The notes below the pieces were generated by a model that saw only the letters and a list, made by a program, of their open reading frames with translations, was not told where the DNA came from and made no database searches. This document shows, in pieces, positions 20,735 to 29,862 of a stretch of DNA of 64,000 nucleotides. Source of the stretch: Rhodopseudomonas sp. (GTDB lineage Bacteria > Pseudomonadota > Alphaproteobacteria > Rhizobiales > Xanthobacteraceae); contig WGNB01000018.1 of assembly GCA_016124795.1 (NCBI GenBank), positions 107,136 through 171,135 on the forward strand, given 5' to 3'. A program made the translations under genes and the position numbers. The number at the start of each line of letters is the position of its first letter. The stretch's first letter is position 1.

Positions 20735-22834
20735 TCAGAAGGTTGCGCCGGTTTTAACCATGAAGGTCCGGCCCGGTTGCGGATAGGCGTTGAAGGTGCC
20801 GGCGGTCGTCGTGCTAGCGATGCCGTAGTCGTAATACATCTCGTTGAAGATGTTCTCGACCGACACCGACCAGGTCAGCTTCTTGGCCCAGGAAATCTTC
20901 GCCACCTCGCCGCTCAGCCGCATATCGACCGTCGTATAGGCTGGGATCATCGGCTGGGTATTGGCGGAGTCGTTATCAAGCCGACGCTGACCGGAATAAC
21001 GAAACAGCGCGCTGTAGACGAGCCGGTTGTCCAGGACATTCCAAACGACGCCGGTATTGCCGGTCCATTTCGAAATCAGCGGAATGTCATTACCGGCATA
21101 CATCCCTTCGCGGAACGTCGCCCGCGTATAAGTCAGGTTGCCGGTCAGCTTGACCGTCGCACTGAGCGGCAGCGAACCCGTCGTCTCCACGCCCCAATGC
21201 CGCGTCGGATCCAGGTTGATATTCGTGCCGGTCGCAGGGCTGTAGAAAATCTCCCGGTTGACCTCGATGTCGTAAACGCTGGATTGCAGATCGAGCGCGC
21301 CCAGTCGGAAGCGCGCGCCACCTTCGATTTCATGCGATGTCTGGGTTTGCAGGTCGAAATTGGTCGGCGTCGGAGTCGGCCAGTTGAACGCGATCGCCTG
21401 TCCGATCCGCTCGTCGGCGTTCGGGACGCGGAAGCTGCGGGCAACATGACCGAACAGCGAGACGGTGGAATTGATGCGGTGTTCGAGGCCAAGTTGGGCG
21501 GCCCATTGCCATTCGTTTCGGTCCAACGGCAAACCTTGCGCATCGGCCGAGCCGAACGGCAACGGCGCGGTACCGTCATAGGCGTCCCGCGCCGACAGTG
21601 TATTGAACTGCACGCGGCCACCGACCGTCACATCGGTATCGGGCCGCACCGCAAGCGTGCCATTGGCGTAATAGGCCGCGGTCTGCTGCTTGATGTCGTA
21701 GACATGATAAGGCCGCGACGCCAAATCCACCGACCGATCCGAGCCATAGGCAGTGTGATAGTAATCGAAGCCGGTCAGGATTTTGGCCGGCAGGCTCCAC
21801 ATATCGGTGTCGACTTTCAGACGCGGCGTAAAGGACGCGGTGGTCAGCTTGCTGTCGACGCCGTTATACGGCGTGCCGCTAGTGAAAAGTTCGGCCTGCT
21901 GGTCCTTGCGCCGCAAACTGCCGTCGACGATCAGTTCAATGCCAGGCGCGAAAGTCCGGGTCATGCCCAACGTATAAGCCTGGCCCTGCTTGTTACCGTA
22001 GTCGTTAGGCGTCGCCGCACCGGTGCGGTCGGTGACGAGCTGGCTAGACGTCGTAGTCACCTTGCGCCCGCCGGGCAAGCCGAGCTTCTGGTCGTCGAGC
22101 CCGACATTGAAATAGACGCTGCCCTCGGCGCCGGTATAGCGAAGATCGCCGTTCATCGCCTTCTGGTGCAGCCTGCTGTTATCACGGTAACCGTCCGTGG
22201 TCAGCCCCATGCTGTCGACCGATGCCGACCACGGACCGTATGAACCGTTGGCATCGCCGCTGACCTGCTTGGTCCGGAACGAACCGAAGGCGCTCTCGAT
22301 CCGGGCCGACGGCGCGCGCTTGTCGCCGGTTTTCGTCACGATATTGATGACGCCGCCGACCGCGCCGTCGCCATACAGCACGGCGCCGCCGTTGCCGCGG
22401 GTAATCTCGATACGCTCGATGCTGTTGGTCGGGATCGCCGAAAAGTCGAAGCCCTGCAAATCGAAATCGTTGAATCGGCGCCCATTGACCAGCACCAGCA
22501 CGTTTGACGAAGCACTCGCGCCGAAACCGCGCATATCGACGGTGTCACGGGCGCCATTGGTGCCGGCGCTGACGTGCTGGATCTGGATGCCGGCCTGCTG
22601 CGACAGCAGTTGTGGCAGCCCCTGCGAGCCATAGCGCTCGATATCTTCCGAGGAGATAATCGTGGTCGACGACCCGACAGTGCGATCACCGATGCGGCTC
22701 GATGACACATCGATCGTCGGCAGCGCGATTCCGTCGTTCGCGCTGCTGTCCTGCGCCAGAACAACCGGCGCCGAGAGACCGCCGAACACCACCAAGGCGG
22801 CGGCAGTTGCGGTCAGTTCAAGTCGAAATCCCAT
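20735..22834 (-). CDS. TonB-dependent outer-membrane receptor, probable cobalamin transporter
   Basis: 699 aa with a signal peptide (LELTATAAALVVFGGLSAP). A TonB-box-like region (ALPTIDVSSSRIGD) precedes the plug domain (GSQGLPQLLSQQAGIQIQHV, RDTVDMRGFG, NVLVLVNGRRFND, GGVINIVTKTG) and a 22-strand barrel that ends in Phe. A cobalamin riboswitch lies in its 5' leader, so B12 or a corrinoid precursor is the likely cargo (BtuB role). No btuF/C/D or cob gene is nearby. Confidence 0.88.
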   Translation of the reverse strand: MGFRLELTATAAALVVFGGLSAPVVLAQDSSANDGIALPTIDVSSSRIGDRTVGSSTTIISSEDIERYGSQGLPQLLSQQAGIQIQHVSAGTNGARDTVDMRGFGASASSNVLVLVNGRRFNDFDLQGFDFSAIPTNSIERIEITRGNGGAVLYGDGAVGGVINIVTKTGDKRAPSARIESAFGSFRTKQVSGDANGSYGPWSASVDSMGLTTDGYRDNSRLHQKAMNGDLRYTGAEGSVYFNVGLDDQKLGLPGGRKVTTTSSQLVTDRTGAATPNDYGNKQGQAYTLGMTRTFAPGIELIVDGSLRRKDQQAELFTSGTPYNGVDSKLTTASFTPRLKVDTDMWSLPAKILTGFDYYHTAYGSDRSVDLASRPYHVYDIKQQTAAYYANGTLAVRPDTDVTVGGRVQFNTLSARDAYDGTAPLPFGSADAQGLPLDRNEWQWAAQLGLEHRINSTVSLFGHVARSFRVPNADERIGQAIAFNWPTPTPTNFDLQTQTSHEIEGGARFRLGALDLQSSVYDIEVNREIFYSPATGTNINLDPTRHWGVETTGSLPLSATVKLTGNLTYTRATFREGMYAGNDIPLISKWTGNTGVVWNVLDNRLVYSALFRYSGQRRLDNDSANTQPMIPAYTTVDMRLSGEVAKISWAKKLTWSVSVENIFNEMYYDYGIASTTTAGTFNAYPQPGRTFMVKTGATF

Positions 22835-23067
22835 AACGCAAAGTTCCTTCGTGTGCGCTCCGCGTTATTTCTGGCGAAGCACATTCGGGTGAGATCAAAC
22901 CCGATGCGAAGGACCAAGCGAACGCAACACGGCACTCATAGCTCGCGTAACGCACACCCGGTTGAAGTCGTGGGAAGTCTGATATTTCCACGTCCGTCGC
23001 ACCGGCATTGCCGTCACCGCTGCGAAAGCGCGCTCCGTATGGACCTCCCGTCCACCGGTTGGGTGAC

Positions 23068-23300
23068 CGTGCTGGCAGGTCTCCTGGCTCGCGGGTCAAC
23101 ACCCCTTTTGCATCCGGCCTTCCCAGGTTTCCGAAGAATCCCAGTGGCCATGCGGATGCGGGCTCACCGCTCACAGTTGCGGGGGCAGCCACGGATACTC
23201 GACAACCCGATCGCAAAGCTCGCATCAAATCGACGCAAGCCTGATTGAATCGACGAAACCCCGTGTTCCCTCTTTCGTCCTCGGGTCGTCCCCAAGGAAC
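23068..23300 (-). ncRNA. Cobalamin (AdoCbl-type) riboswitch
   Basis: On the minus strand the order is AGAGGGAACACGG, then GCTGCCCCCGCAACTGTGAG, TGGCCACTGG, and the B12 box AGCCAGGAGACCTGCC (23074-23089), all diagnostic for the cobalamin riboswitch. It lies about 230 nt before the TonB receptor start. Known: B12 binding lowers expression of transporter genes. A TATA-like element upstream (about 23320-23330) may be the promoter. Confidence 0.93.
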
Positions 23301-23403
23301 CAACACGGTTAAAACTTTCTATATAACCGAAGACAGAGTCAAGCGCCGCCCCGCCTGACGGCGACGACGGCGCTTGCCACGAAGTCGCGGAAGTCAGGGC
23401 CGG

Positions 23404-23814
23404 TTAGATGGCGGCCTTGACCTTGTTGCGATGCTTGACCTGCTTGGCGGTCTTGACCGACTTGCCGTTGGTCTTGGCCTTGGCCGCGATGTGCTTCTTG
23501 ACCGAATGCTTCTTGGTCAGATGCTTCTTGACGGCGTGCTTCTTGGCTAGATGCTTCTTCGCAACGTGCTTTTTCGCCAGATGCTTCTTTGCCGTCTGCT
23601 TCTTGGCGATGTGCTTCTTCACGCCGTGCTTCTTCGCCACATGCTTGGTCGCCGTCTGTTTGTGCGACTTATGCACAGCGATTTTGGCCTTCGGCGTCGA
23701 AACGGCAGCGGTCGCGTCCTTGCCGACGGCCGGCGCGGTCGTGACGCCTTCGGCCAGCACCGGGCCGGCGATCAGGCTAAGAGCGATAACGGCGGCGCTG
23801 AGTGTCTTGAACAT
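23404..23814 (-). CDS. Exported Lys/His pentad-repeat protein
   Basis: 136 aa. Signal peptide MFKTLSAAVIALSLIAGPVLA, then an Ala/Thr-rich spacer and about 11 tandem pentads of the form KKHxx (for example AKKHLAKKHVAKKHLAKKH), ending in a Lys-rich tail. Net charge is extremely positive. It is reminiscent of small exported KKH-type proteins in Bradyrhizobium, with no assigned role. Candidate properties are binding of metal through His, or of lipopolysaccharide or nucleic acid through Lys. The neighbour is the B12 receptor, but the riboswitch does not lie between them in a way that would control it. Confidence 0.8.
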   Translation of the reverse strand: MFKTLSAAVIALSLIAGPVLAEGVTTAPAVGKDATAAVSTPKAKIAVHKSHKQTATKHVAKKHGVKKHIAKKQTAKKHLAKKHVAKKHLAKKHAVKKHLTKKHSVKKHIAAKAKTNGKSVKTAKQVKHRNKVKAAI

Positions 23815-24135
23815 GGTCGTATGATCCTGTGATCGAACGGGCTACCGGATACCCGCTGGGCTTGTCGGCCGGCTCTCTTCAAGCCGTTGCCGCCGACAAT
23901 GGCCCACCGCCACTGAATGCGTTCTGAGGCCGTTGTTGTCCGCCGTTCACCTGCCGGCCGTCGCGGTGGCCAAAAGCCGGCCGAACCATGACGCACCGCC
24001 TTTTCCGTCGGAATTCCCGCTCTCGCCCGGGAATAAACCGCCATCACGTTTTGTTTTTCCCTCATCGACCGAATTATTCTATCCTTCGGTCACACGTCGA
24101 ACCTTGCCGGTTTCCCCTTTTCGAGAGGTGCTGAC
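23815..24135. other. Divergent intergenic region, no gene found
   Basis: About 320 bp between the pentad-repeat gene and the TPR gene. It must hold the two divergent promoters; TTATTCTAT near 24069 is a possible -10 for the rightward gene. No RNA gene or repeat was recognised. Confidence 0.5.
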
Positions 24136-24705
24136 ATGACCTTTGCCCGGACGCTGTCCCGAACGCTTCGCCATCTGTCCTTGATCGCCGCCGCTACCGT
24201 GCTGGTAACCGCCGTCGGCCTGAAGCCGCTTTACGCGGTCGGCACCGACAATCCGCCGCCAGTCGACGATGGCAAGAAGAAGGAAAAGAAAGGCAGCATG
24301 ATCGAGCAGCAGGAACAGCAACTCGCGCAAGCCAAGGCGCAGGCCGAATTCCTGCGCGGCTACCGCGCCGCCCGCCAATTGATCCTGGCGGGCCATTATC
24401 GGGCTGGCATCGCGGCCATGCATGCGCTCGGCCACGACGAACACCCCGACGTCGCCAACTACATCGGTTATGCCAACCGCAAGCTCGGCAACTACGACCA
24501 GTCAAAGGTCTGGTACGAGGCCGCGCTGAAAGCCGACCCGAACCATACCCGGACCTGGTCCTATTACGGCATGTGGCAGATGGAACAGGGCAACCGGCTT
24601 AAGGCGCTCGACGACCTCAAGAAGGTCAATTTGCTGTGCGGCAACACCTCCTGCGTCGAATATCGCGAACTGAAAGCGGTGATCGACGGCACCGCCAGCT
24701 ACTAA
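24136..24705 (+). CDS. Exported TPR-repeat protein
   Basis: 189 aa. A signal segment (LSLIAAATVLVTAVGLKPLY) is followed by a Lys-rich linker, a helical stretch (EQQLAQAKAQAEFLRGYRAA) and two to three TPR units (HYRAGIAAMHALGHDEHPDV, KLGNYDQSKVWYEAALKADP, MEQGNRLKALDDLKKVNLLC). TPRs mediate protein-protein contacts; the partner is unknown. AGAGGTG lies before the ATG. Two Cys near the end (LLCGNTSC) may form a disulfide in the periplasm. Confidence 0.8.
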   Translation: MTFARTLSRTLRHLSLIAAATVLVTAVGLKPLYAVGTDNPPPVDDGKKKEKKGSMIEQQEQQLAQAKAQAEFLRGYRAARQLILAGHYRAGIAAMHALGHDEHPDVANYIGYANRKLGNYDQSKVWYEAALKADPNHTRTWSYYGMWQMEQGNRLKALDDLKKVNLLCGNTSCVEYRELKAVIDGTASY

Positions 24706-24767
24706 GCGTCGCCGCCACGAGCCGCGCGACGGCCCCCGAGGCAAGCGCACAGAAAAATCCGCTTATC

Positions 24768-24793
24768 ATGCCCGGCGTTCACGCCGGGCATGT
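24768..24793. repeat. 11-bp perfect inverted repeat
   Basis: Arms CATGCCCGGCG/CGCCGGGCATG with a TTCA loop, about 60 bp after the TPR gene. There is no T run, so it is not a canonical terminator; it may stop transcription with help or stabilise the 3' end of the mRNA. Confidence 0.7.
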
Positions 24794-24943
24794 CGGTTTC
24801 CGGCCCCCCCGCCGCCTGGCCCGCCCCGCCTCGACAAGTCCCGGCCAAGCCGGTAGACGGTCGGCAAGCCCGAGCGCTGGCCGACGAATTTGCCGAAACG
24901 CCTGCCGAAGTGGCTGCAGAAGAGTTTGACGAAGAGCCTGCCG

Positions 24944-25726
24944 ATGAATCCGAAGGCCGCCGCGTTCTCCTCCATTGCCTTCGTCGCCAGCCAGACGCCG
25001 GAGTCGCGCGCCGCCTATGCGCAGCTCGAGGCGCGCTACGGCAACGCCCGGCCGGAGGATGCCGACGTCATCGTCGCGCTCGGCGGCGACGGCCTGATGC
25101 TGCAGACGCTGCACACCTTCATGAAATCGGGCAAGCCTATCTACGGCATGCATCGCGGGACTGTCGGCTTCCTGATGAACGAATTCTCGCTCGACGGGCT
25201 GGTCGAGCGGCTGACGGCGGCGCACCGCACTGTGATCCATCCGCTGACGATGCAGGCCCGCGACTCGCAGGGCCGTATCCACGAGCACCGCGCCATCAAC
25301 GAAGTGTCGCTCTTTCGCCAAAGCGCCCAGGCCGCGCACCTGCGAATTCTGATCGACGGTCAGGAGCGCCTGTCCGAACTGGTTGCCGACGGCGTGCTGG
25401 TGGCGACGCCGGCCGGCTCGACGGCCTATAACCTGTCGGTTCAAGGCGCCATTATCCCGATTAACGCGCCATTGCTGGCGCTGACGCCAATCAGCCCGTT
25501 CCGGCCGCGACGCTGGCGCGGCGCCCTGCTGCCGGACAAGGCCAAGGTGACCATCGAGGTCGAAGACGCTGACAAGCGGCCGGTGGCGGCGGTTGCCGAT
25601 CACGACGAGGTCCGTTCCGTCACCCACGTCGACATCGCCATGGATCACAGCATATCGCTGAATATGCTGTTCGATCCCGGCCACAATCTCGACGAACGGA
25701 TCCTGCGCGAGCAGTTCGGCTTCTGA
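24944..25726 (+). CDS. nadK: NAD kinase
   Basis: 260 aa. [15 protein letters not shown] has the GGDG motif (47-50), followed by [19 protein letters not shown] (119-120) and [18 protein letters not shown], the complete motif set of ATP-dependent NAD kinases. It phosphorylates NAD to NADP. The ATG at 24944 with GAAGAG upstream fits the family start (AFVAS near the N-terminus); an ATG 18 codons earlier is possible. It is convergent with the MFS gene, 6 nt apart. Confidence 0.93.
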   Translation: MNPKAAAFSSIAFVASQTPESRAAYAQLEARYGNARPEDADVIVALGGDGLMLQTLHTFMKSGKPIYGMHRGTVGFLMNEFSLDGLVERLTAAHRTVIHPLTMQARDSQGRIHEHRAINEVSLFRQSAQAAHLRILIDGQERLSELVADGVLVATPAGSTAYNLSVQGAIIPINAPLLALTPISPFRPRRWRGALLPDKAKVTIEVEDADKRPVAAVADHDEVRSVTHVDIAMDHSISLNMLFDPGHNLDERILREQFGF

Positions 25727-25732
25727 GCCCGG

Positions 25733-27235
25733 TCAGATCCGCCGCATCGGATTGGTCAGCGCGAGAAAGAAGCCGGTGGTGGTGAAAGCCGCCATCAGGA
25801 AGAACGCGGCGCGAAATGCGGTCGCGATATCGGCAGCAATCGCAGTTCTCTGCTCTGGGCTGAGCCCGACGCCGACGTTTTTGGCATGTTCCACCATGCC
25901 AGCGAAAATACTGGCAGCCTCCGGATTTCGGATGGCCAGCACCGCAAACAGCAGGGTCGCCACCATCGCGGTGCCGAAGGCCGCACCAATCGAACGCGAG
26001 AACTGCACCGAAGCCGCCGCCTCACCAAGCCGAAGCTGACCGGCCGCGCTCTGCACGCTGACTTGGACGACGCCCATCACCGTGCCCATGAACAGCCCGG
26101 TCAGCAGCAGCAAAATCGCCAGCCCGGTCGTACTGAATGTCGCGGCGCCGATCGCCAGCACCAGAAAATTCATCGTGCACAGCGACAGCCCGATCACCGG
26201 GAAAATGGTGGTCAGGCCGGTCTTGTTGACCATCCGCCCGGTGGTCAACGAACCGATGCCGATGCCGATGGTCAGGGGCACCAGAAGAAGACCGGTGGTC
26301 GAAGGCGTAAAGCCACGCACCACTTCAAGATAAACCGGCAGGAAGGTGATCAGTGACACCAGCGCGGCGCCGTGGCAGGCGGCCAGTGCGTCGGAATGCC
26401 AGATCGCCGGCTGGCGCAACAGCGACAACGGGATCAGGGGCGAAGTCGCCCGGTTTTCGTGCCGCACCAGCAGCACCAGCGCAATCAGCCCGATAACCAG
26501 CATGCTGCCGCCAAGCGGCAGGCTGGACAGTTCGACATGCTGGACCTGTTCAAGCGCCAGCAGTGTAGTGGCGACGAACAGCGTGAAGTAGATCAGCCCG
26601 CCGGGATCGGAGCGCCACGGCAAACGCTCGGCCGAAGGCTTGGGCAGCCGGATCACCAGCGCGGTGGCGACAAGCCCAATCGGAACATTGACCAGAAAGA
26701 TCGACGGCCAGCCGAAGTGCTCGGTCAGGAAGCCGCCGGCGACCGGCCCAAACGTATTGGCGCTGACCGCCACCGCCGCCAGATAGCCTTGGTAACGCGC
26801 GCGTTCGCGCGGCGGGATGGTTTCACCGACCAGCGCCTGGGACAGGGTCATCAAGCCGCCACCGCCGAGACCTTGCAGCACCCGCGCCAGCGTCAACAAT
26901 TCCACTGTCGGCGCCAGGGCGCAGAGCAGCGATGCAATCATGAACAAGGTCAGCGCGAAGAACATCACAGTGCGCCGGCCGAAGGCATCGCCGAGCCGGC
27001 CATAGATCGGCGCGGCAATCGTGGCCGCGATCAGATAGCCGACGACAATCCAGGAGGCGCGCTCAACCTCGCCGGTGCCGGCGGCAATCGCCGGCAACGC
27101 GGTGGCGACAATCGTCTGATCGACCACCGCCAGGAACATCGGCAGCATGATCGAGGGGAAAATAGTGAGGAAAGACGGACCTTTGGCTCCACCGGGCACG
27201 GCGGCATTGGCAACTGGATCGGTCCGCTTCGGCAA
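25733..27235 (-). CDS. MFS multidrug exporter, DHA2 (14-TM) family
   Basis: 500 aa with 14 predicted membrane segments. Segment 1 carries MFLAVVDQTIVATALPAIA (DHA2 motif D1), loop 2-3 has GRLGDAFGRRTVMFF (motif A), and segment 5 has SANTFGPVAGGFLTEHFGW (motif C, antiporter signature). It exports drugs or toxic metabolites with protons. The start appears to be TTG at 27235 with AAGGG 8 nt upstream; no other start precedes the first membrane segment. Confidence 0.88.
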   Translation of the reverse strand: MPKRTDPVANAAVPGGAKGPSFLTIFPSIMLPMFLAVVDQTIVATALPAIAAGTGEVERASWIVVGYLIAATIAAPIYGRLGDAFGRRTVMFFALTLFMIASLLCALAPTVELLTLARVLQGLGGGGLMTLSQALVGETIPPRERARYQGYLAAVAVSANTFGPVAGGFLTEHFGWPSIFLVNVPIGLVATALVIRLPKPSAERLPWRSDPGGLIYFTLFVATTLLALEQVQHVELSSLPLGGSMLVIGLIALVLLVRHENRATSPLIPLSLLRQPAIWHSDALAACHGAALVSLITFLPVYLEVVRGFTPSTTGLLLVPLTIGIGIGSLTTGRMVNKTGLTTIFPVIGLSLCTMNFLVLAIGAATFSTTGLAILLLLTGLFMGTVMGVVQVSVQSAAGQLRLGEAAASVQFSRSIGAAFGTAMVATLLFAVLAIRNPEAASIFAGMVEHAKNVGVGLSPEQRTAIAADIATAFRAAFFLMAAFTTTGFFLALTNPMRRI

Positions 27236-27378
27236 GGAGGCTTACCCTTTTAACGCCACGCCCGGCTAAAGCGTTGCGCCCTTATGTGTCGTTGGCGATC
27301 GCACGATCGCAAAGTTCCGACGCGCCCGGAGGTTCCAACTGATCCCGGCCGGAGCGCGACGCATGCAACGGCGTCTTA

Positions 27379-28224
27379 TCAGTGCGCCATCAGCACCGGC
27401 AAGGTCGCATTGGCTAAAATATGTCGTGTGGCGCCGCCGAAGATCATCTGGCGCAACCGGCTCTGGGTATAGGCGCTCTTGACGATCAGATCGCAACCGA
27501 GCGACGCGGCATAATCGAGCGTCACGCCGCCTACGGCTTCGCCCGACATGCGATCACCGCGCGGAAGCGTCAGGGCATCGGCCCTGACCCCATTGCGACG
27601 CAAATGAAGCGTCGCCTCCTCGCCAGACGGTCCAAGGCTGGCTCCGCCTTCGACCGTGAGGACCGTGACCTTTTCGGCGCGCTGCAACAAGGGCATCGCG
27701 AACAGATTGGTATGAGCCTGCTCGGTGCTGCGGTTCCACGCCACAAGAATGTTGCGGCCAATGCTCGCCGGAGTCTTTTTCGGCACAATCAGAACCGGAC
27801 GGCCGCTTTCGAACAAGGCCGATTCCAGCGGCGCCATGCGCGGATTTTCCGGCGCCGGTCCCGGCCGTCCAAGGACGATCAGATCGAACACCCGGCCGTA
27901 ACTGCCGATATAGGCATCCTCGACCGCCTCAGCACGCGGCCAGGCATAGGAATAAACCGCCGGAATCTCCTGCGCCGCTTTCGGCACACTGTGCATGCTC
28001 ATGAAGCTTTCGAACTCGGCCTTGGCCTGATTGGCGGTATCGGCTTCAAACGCGCCTGAAATCGCCAGGCTGGAGACCGGCTCAACCGTCACATATGTCC
28101 CGGGCGAGGGCCGGACGGCAAAGCCTTCCATATAACTGTCGAATATCCGGGCCATCAGGCGCCCGCCTTCCAGCACCGCTAGCATGGCGTCGTGATCTTC
28201 GGTCGGAATCAGAATTGTCTTCAT
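27379..28224 (-). CDS. Universal stress protein, tandem UspA domains
   Basis: 281 aa. The first domain starts MKTILIPTEDHDAMLAVLEG and ends FDLIVLGRPGPAP with ALFESGRPVLIVP; the second starts NILVAWNRSTEQ and ends LIVKSAYTQSRLRQMIFGGA then TRHILANATLPVLMAH. The second domain keeps the G-x2-G-x9-(S/T) type nucleotide loop (GGATRHILANAT). Tandem Usps of alphaproteobacteria respond to stress or stationary phase. Separate from its neighbours. Confidence 0.9.
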   Translation of the reverse strand: MKTILIPTEDHDAMLAVLEGGRLMARIFDSYMEGFAVRPSPGTYVTVEPVSSLAISGAFEADTANQAKAEFESFMSMHSVPKAAQEIPAVYSYAWPRAEAVEDAYIGSYGRVFDLIVLGRPGPAPENPRMAPLESALFESGRPVLIVPKKTPASIGRNILVAWNRSTEQAHTNLFAMPLLQRAEKVTVLTVEGGASLGPSGEEATLHLRRNGVRADALTLPRGDRMSGEAVGGVTLDYAASLGCDLIVKSAYTQSRLRQMIFGGATRHILANATLPVLMAH

Positions 28225-28476
28225 GGCGGGGCCAACTTTTAGCGCTTCAGGAACCGGTCGCGGCTGCGGCCTCCGGCCAGCTTAGATCGCGGCACGCCAA
28301 TGACCAGCCCTTATTGCGAGCCACGCCATTGGCCACAGCGAACTTGTGGAAAGCCTTTAAAACATTGAATTTTTTAAGCGCGCCCATGCTCTGTCCGAAA
28401 CCCTCCGTTAACGCAATACCGCTACCCTGCAACTTTCGAGATAGCAGGCCATAAGAACCCGAGGCCCCGGAGTCGC

Positions 28477-29022
28477 ATGGTCCGTATTGATTTCAGCCGC
28501 CTGCGTTTTCTCGTCATCGACGACAACGCCCATATGCGGCGCATCTTGCGCACGTTGCTGCACGGCTTCGGTTCGCGCGAAGTCTACGAAGCCGAAGACG
28601 GCGCCGCCGGCCTGGATGCTTTCACTCATTATGTCCCGGATATCATCATCACCGACTGGGCCATGCCGGTATTCGACGGGCTCGAACTGGCGCAAATGAT
28701 CCGCCAACCCGGTGCCAACGCCAATCCTTACGTCGCCATCATCATGCTAACCGGTCATTCGGAAAAGAAGCGCGTGACCGCGGCCCGCGACGCCGGCATC
28801 ACCGAGTTTCTCGCCAAGCCAATCTCGTCGAAAGGTCTGTACCAGCGCATCGTCAACGTGGTCGCCAATCCGCGGCCGTTCATCAAGACGAAAACCTATT
28901 TCGGCCCGGACCGCCGCCGTAACGGCGCGGTTAATTTCATCGGCATCGATCGCCGCAAAGGCGGCAAGGTCGAGACCTTCGAACAATCCATGTTGCTCAA
29001 AAAAACGCGCGTTCCCGGCTGA
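28477..29022 (+). CDS. Single-domain response regulator with C-terminal tail
   Basis: 181 aa. A CheY-like receiver: Asp 15/16 (FLVIDDNAHMRRIL), phosphoacceptor Asp 60 (IIITDWAMPVFDG), Thr in IIMLTGHS and Lys 114 (EFLAKPISSKGLY). A 55-residue tail follows with YFGPDRRR and IGIDRRKGG, motifs seen in a group of alphaproteobacterial receivers. It lacks an output domain. The next gene is an Hpt protein, so the pair may form part of a phosphorelay without a histidine kinase nearby. Confidence 0.88.
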   Translation: MVRIDFSRLRFLVIDDNAHMRRILRTLLHGFGSREVYEAEDGAAGLDAFTHYVPDIIITDWAMPVFDGLELAQMIRQPGANANPYVAIIMLTGHSEKKRVTAARDAGITEFLAKPISSKGLYQRIVNVVANPRPFIKTKTYFGPDRRRNGAVNFIGIDRRKGGKVETFEQSMLLKKTRVPG

Positions 29023-29039
29023 CAAAGGCAATCTCATCT

Positions 29040-29639
29040 ATGCCAAAACACAAGAACACGGCCGCCATCGTTACCTTTAGCGATCACGAGGTCATCAAGC
29101 CGGATTACAAGTTACGCAAGGCGCTCATCAATCCGCCCTACGCGCCCGACGCCGCTGACGAAAACGAACTTGTCGCGCGGGCGGAAGCGGCGCTCGCCGG
29201 GCTCGCAAACCAGTTCGAATCCTGGATGAAAGAAGAATGCCTCCGGCTCGACCGCGCCCGCAACAATGTGATGAACGACGGCTTTACCCCGGACAACAAG
29301 CTACAACTGTTTCGCGCCGCCCATGACATCAAGGGCGAAGCCGCGACCTTCGGCTTTCCTGCGGTCGCCGCGATCGCCGACAGCCTGTGCCGGCTGATCG
29401 AATATGCGCCGGATATGCAGGTTATCCCGTTGACCCTGATCGACCAGCATGTCGATGCGATTCGAGCGATCTGCCGCGAACATTCAGAACTGGAAAACGA
29501 GAATCCGGATACGGAACTGGCCAGGAAACTGACCTACCGCCTCCGCGAAGTCACCGACGAATTTCTAATTCACGAAAATCGCGAGCGCCCGGACATCCTT
29601 GAGCAGATCGCCAGCGGTCCGTCGATCGTTCCGGAGTAA
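29040..29639 (+). CDS. Hpt-domain phosphotransfer protein
   Basis: 199 aa. LFRAAHDIKGEAATFGFPAV holds the Hpt signature with the phosphoacceptor His 95 and Lys 98. The preceding residues (EAALAGLANQFESWMKEECL) and the following long helices complete a four-helix bundle. It lies 17 nt after the response regulator and is probably cotranscribed and functionally paired with it. Confidence 0.85.
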   Translation: MPKHKNTAAIVTFSDHEVIKPDYKLRKALINPPYAPDAADENELVARAEAALAGLANQFESWMKEECLRLDRARNNVMNDGFTPDNKLQLFRAAHDIKGEAATFGFPAVAAIADSLCRLIEYAPDMQVIPLTLIDQHVDAIRAICREHSELENENPDTELARKLTYRLREVTDEFLIHENRERPDILEQIASGPSIVPE

Positions 29640-29862
29640 TCGGCCGACCACGGCCGGCAAGTTCCGCTTGCCTGGACACTCCGCCACGCGGACTTGTCCC
29701 AGCGGTCGACAGTACAGCGCCAGAAAACGCCACCAACGGACCGCGCGATGCGCGGCCCGTCGGTGAACGCCGGCGGTGGGGGGCATCCAACAACCGCAGG
29801 CCTATCAAGCAAGCGCCGACCGTTTCCCCATCGTCCGTCGAGGCGGACGATGCCGGCCGGCG

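Noticed and set aside
20636..22243. A 535-codon open frame on the plus strand
   Set aside because: Antisense to the TonB-dependent receptor, with low-complexity Arg/Asp/Val-rich translation and no ribosome binding site.
22818..23306. A 162-codon minus-strand frame upstream of the TonB receptor
   Set aside because: It coincides with the cobalamin riboswitch; conservation there is for RNA structure, and the translation is not protein-like.
24768..24793. Inverted repeat as a rho-independent terminator
   Set aside because: The stem is strong but no T run follows on either strand; kept only as a repeat.
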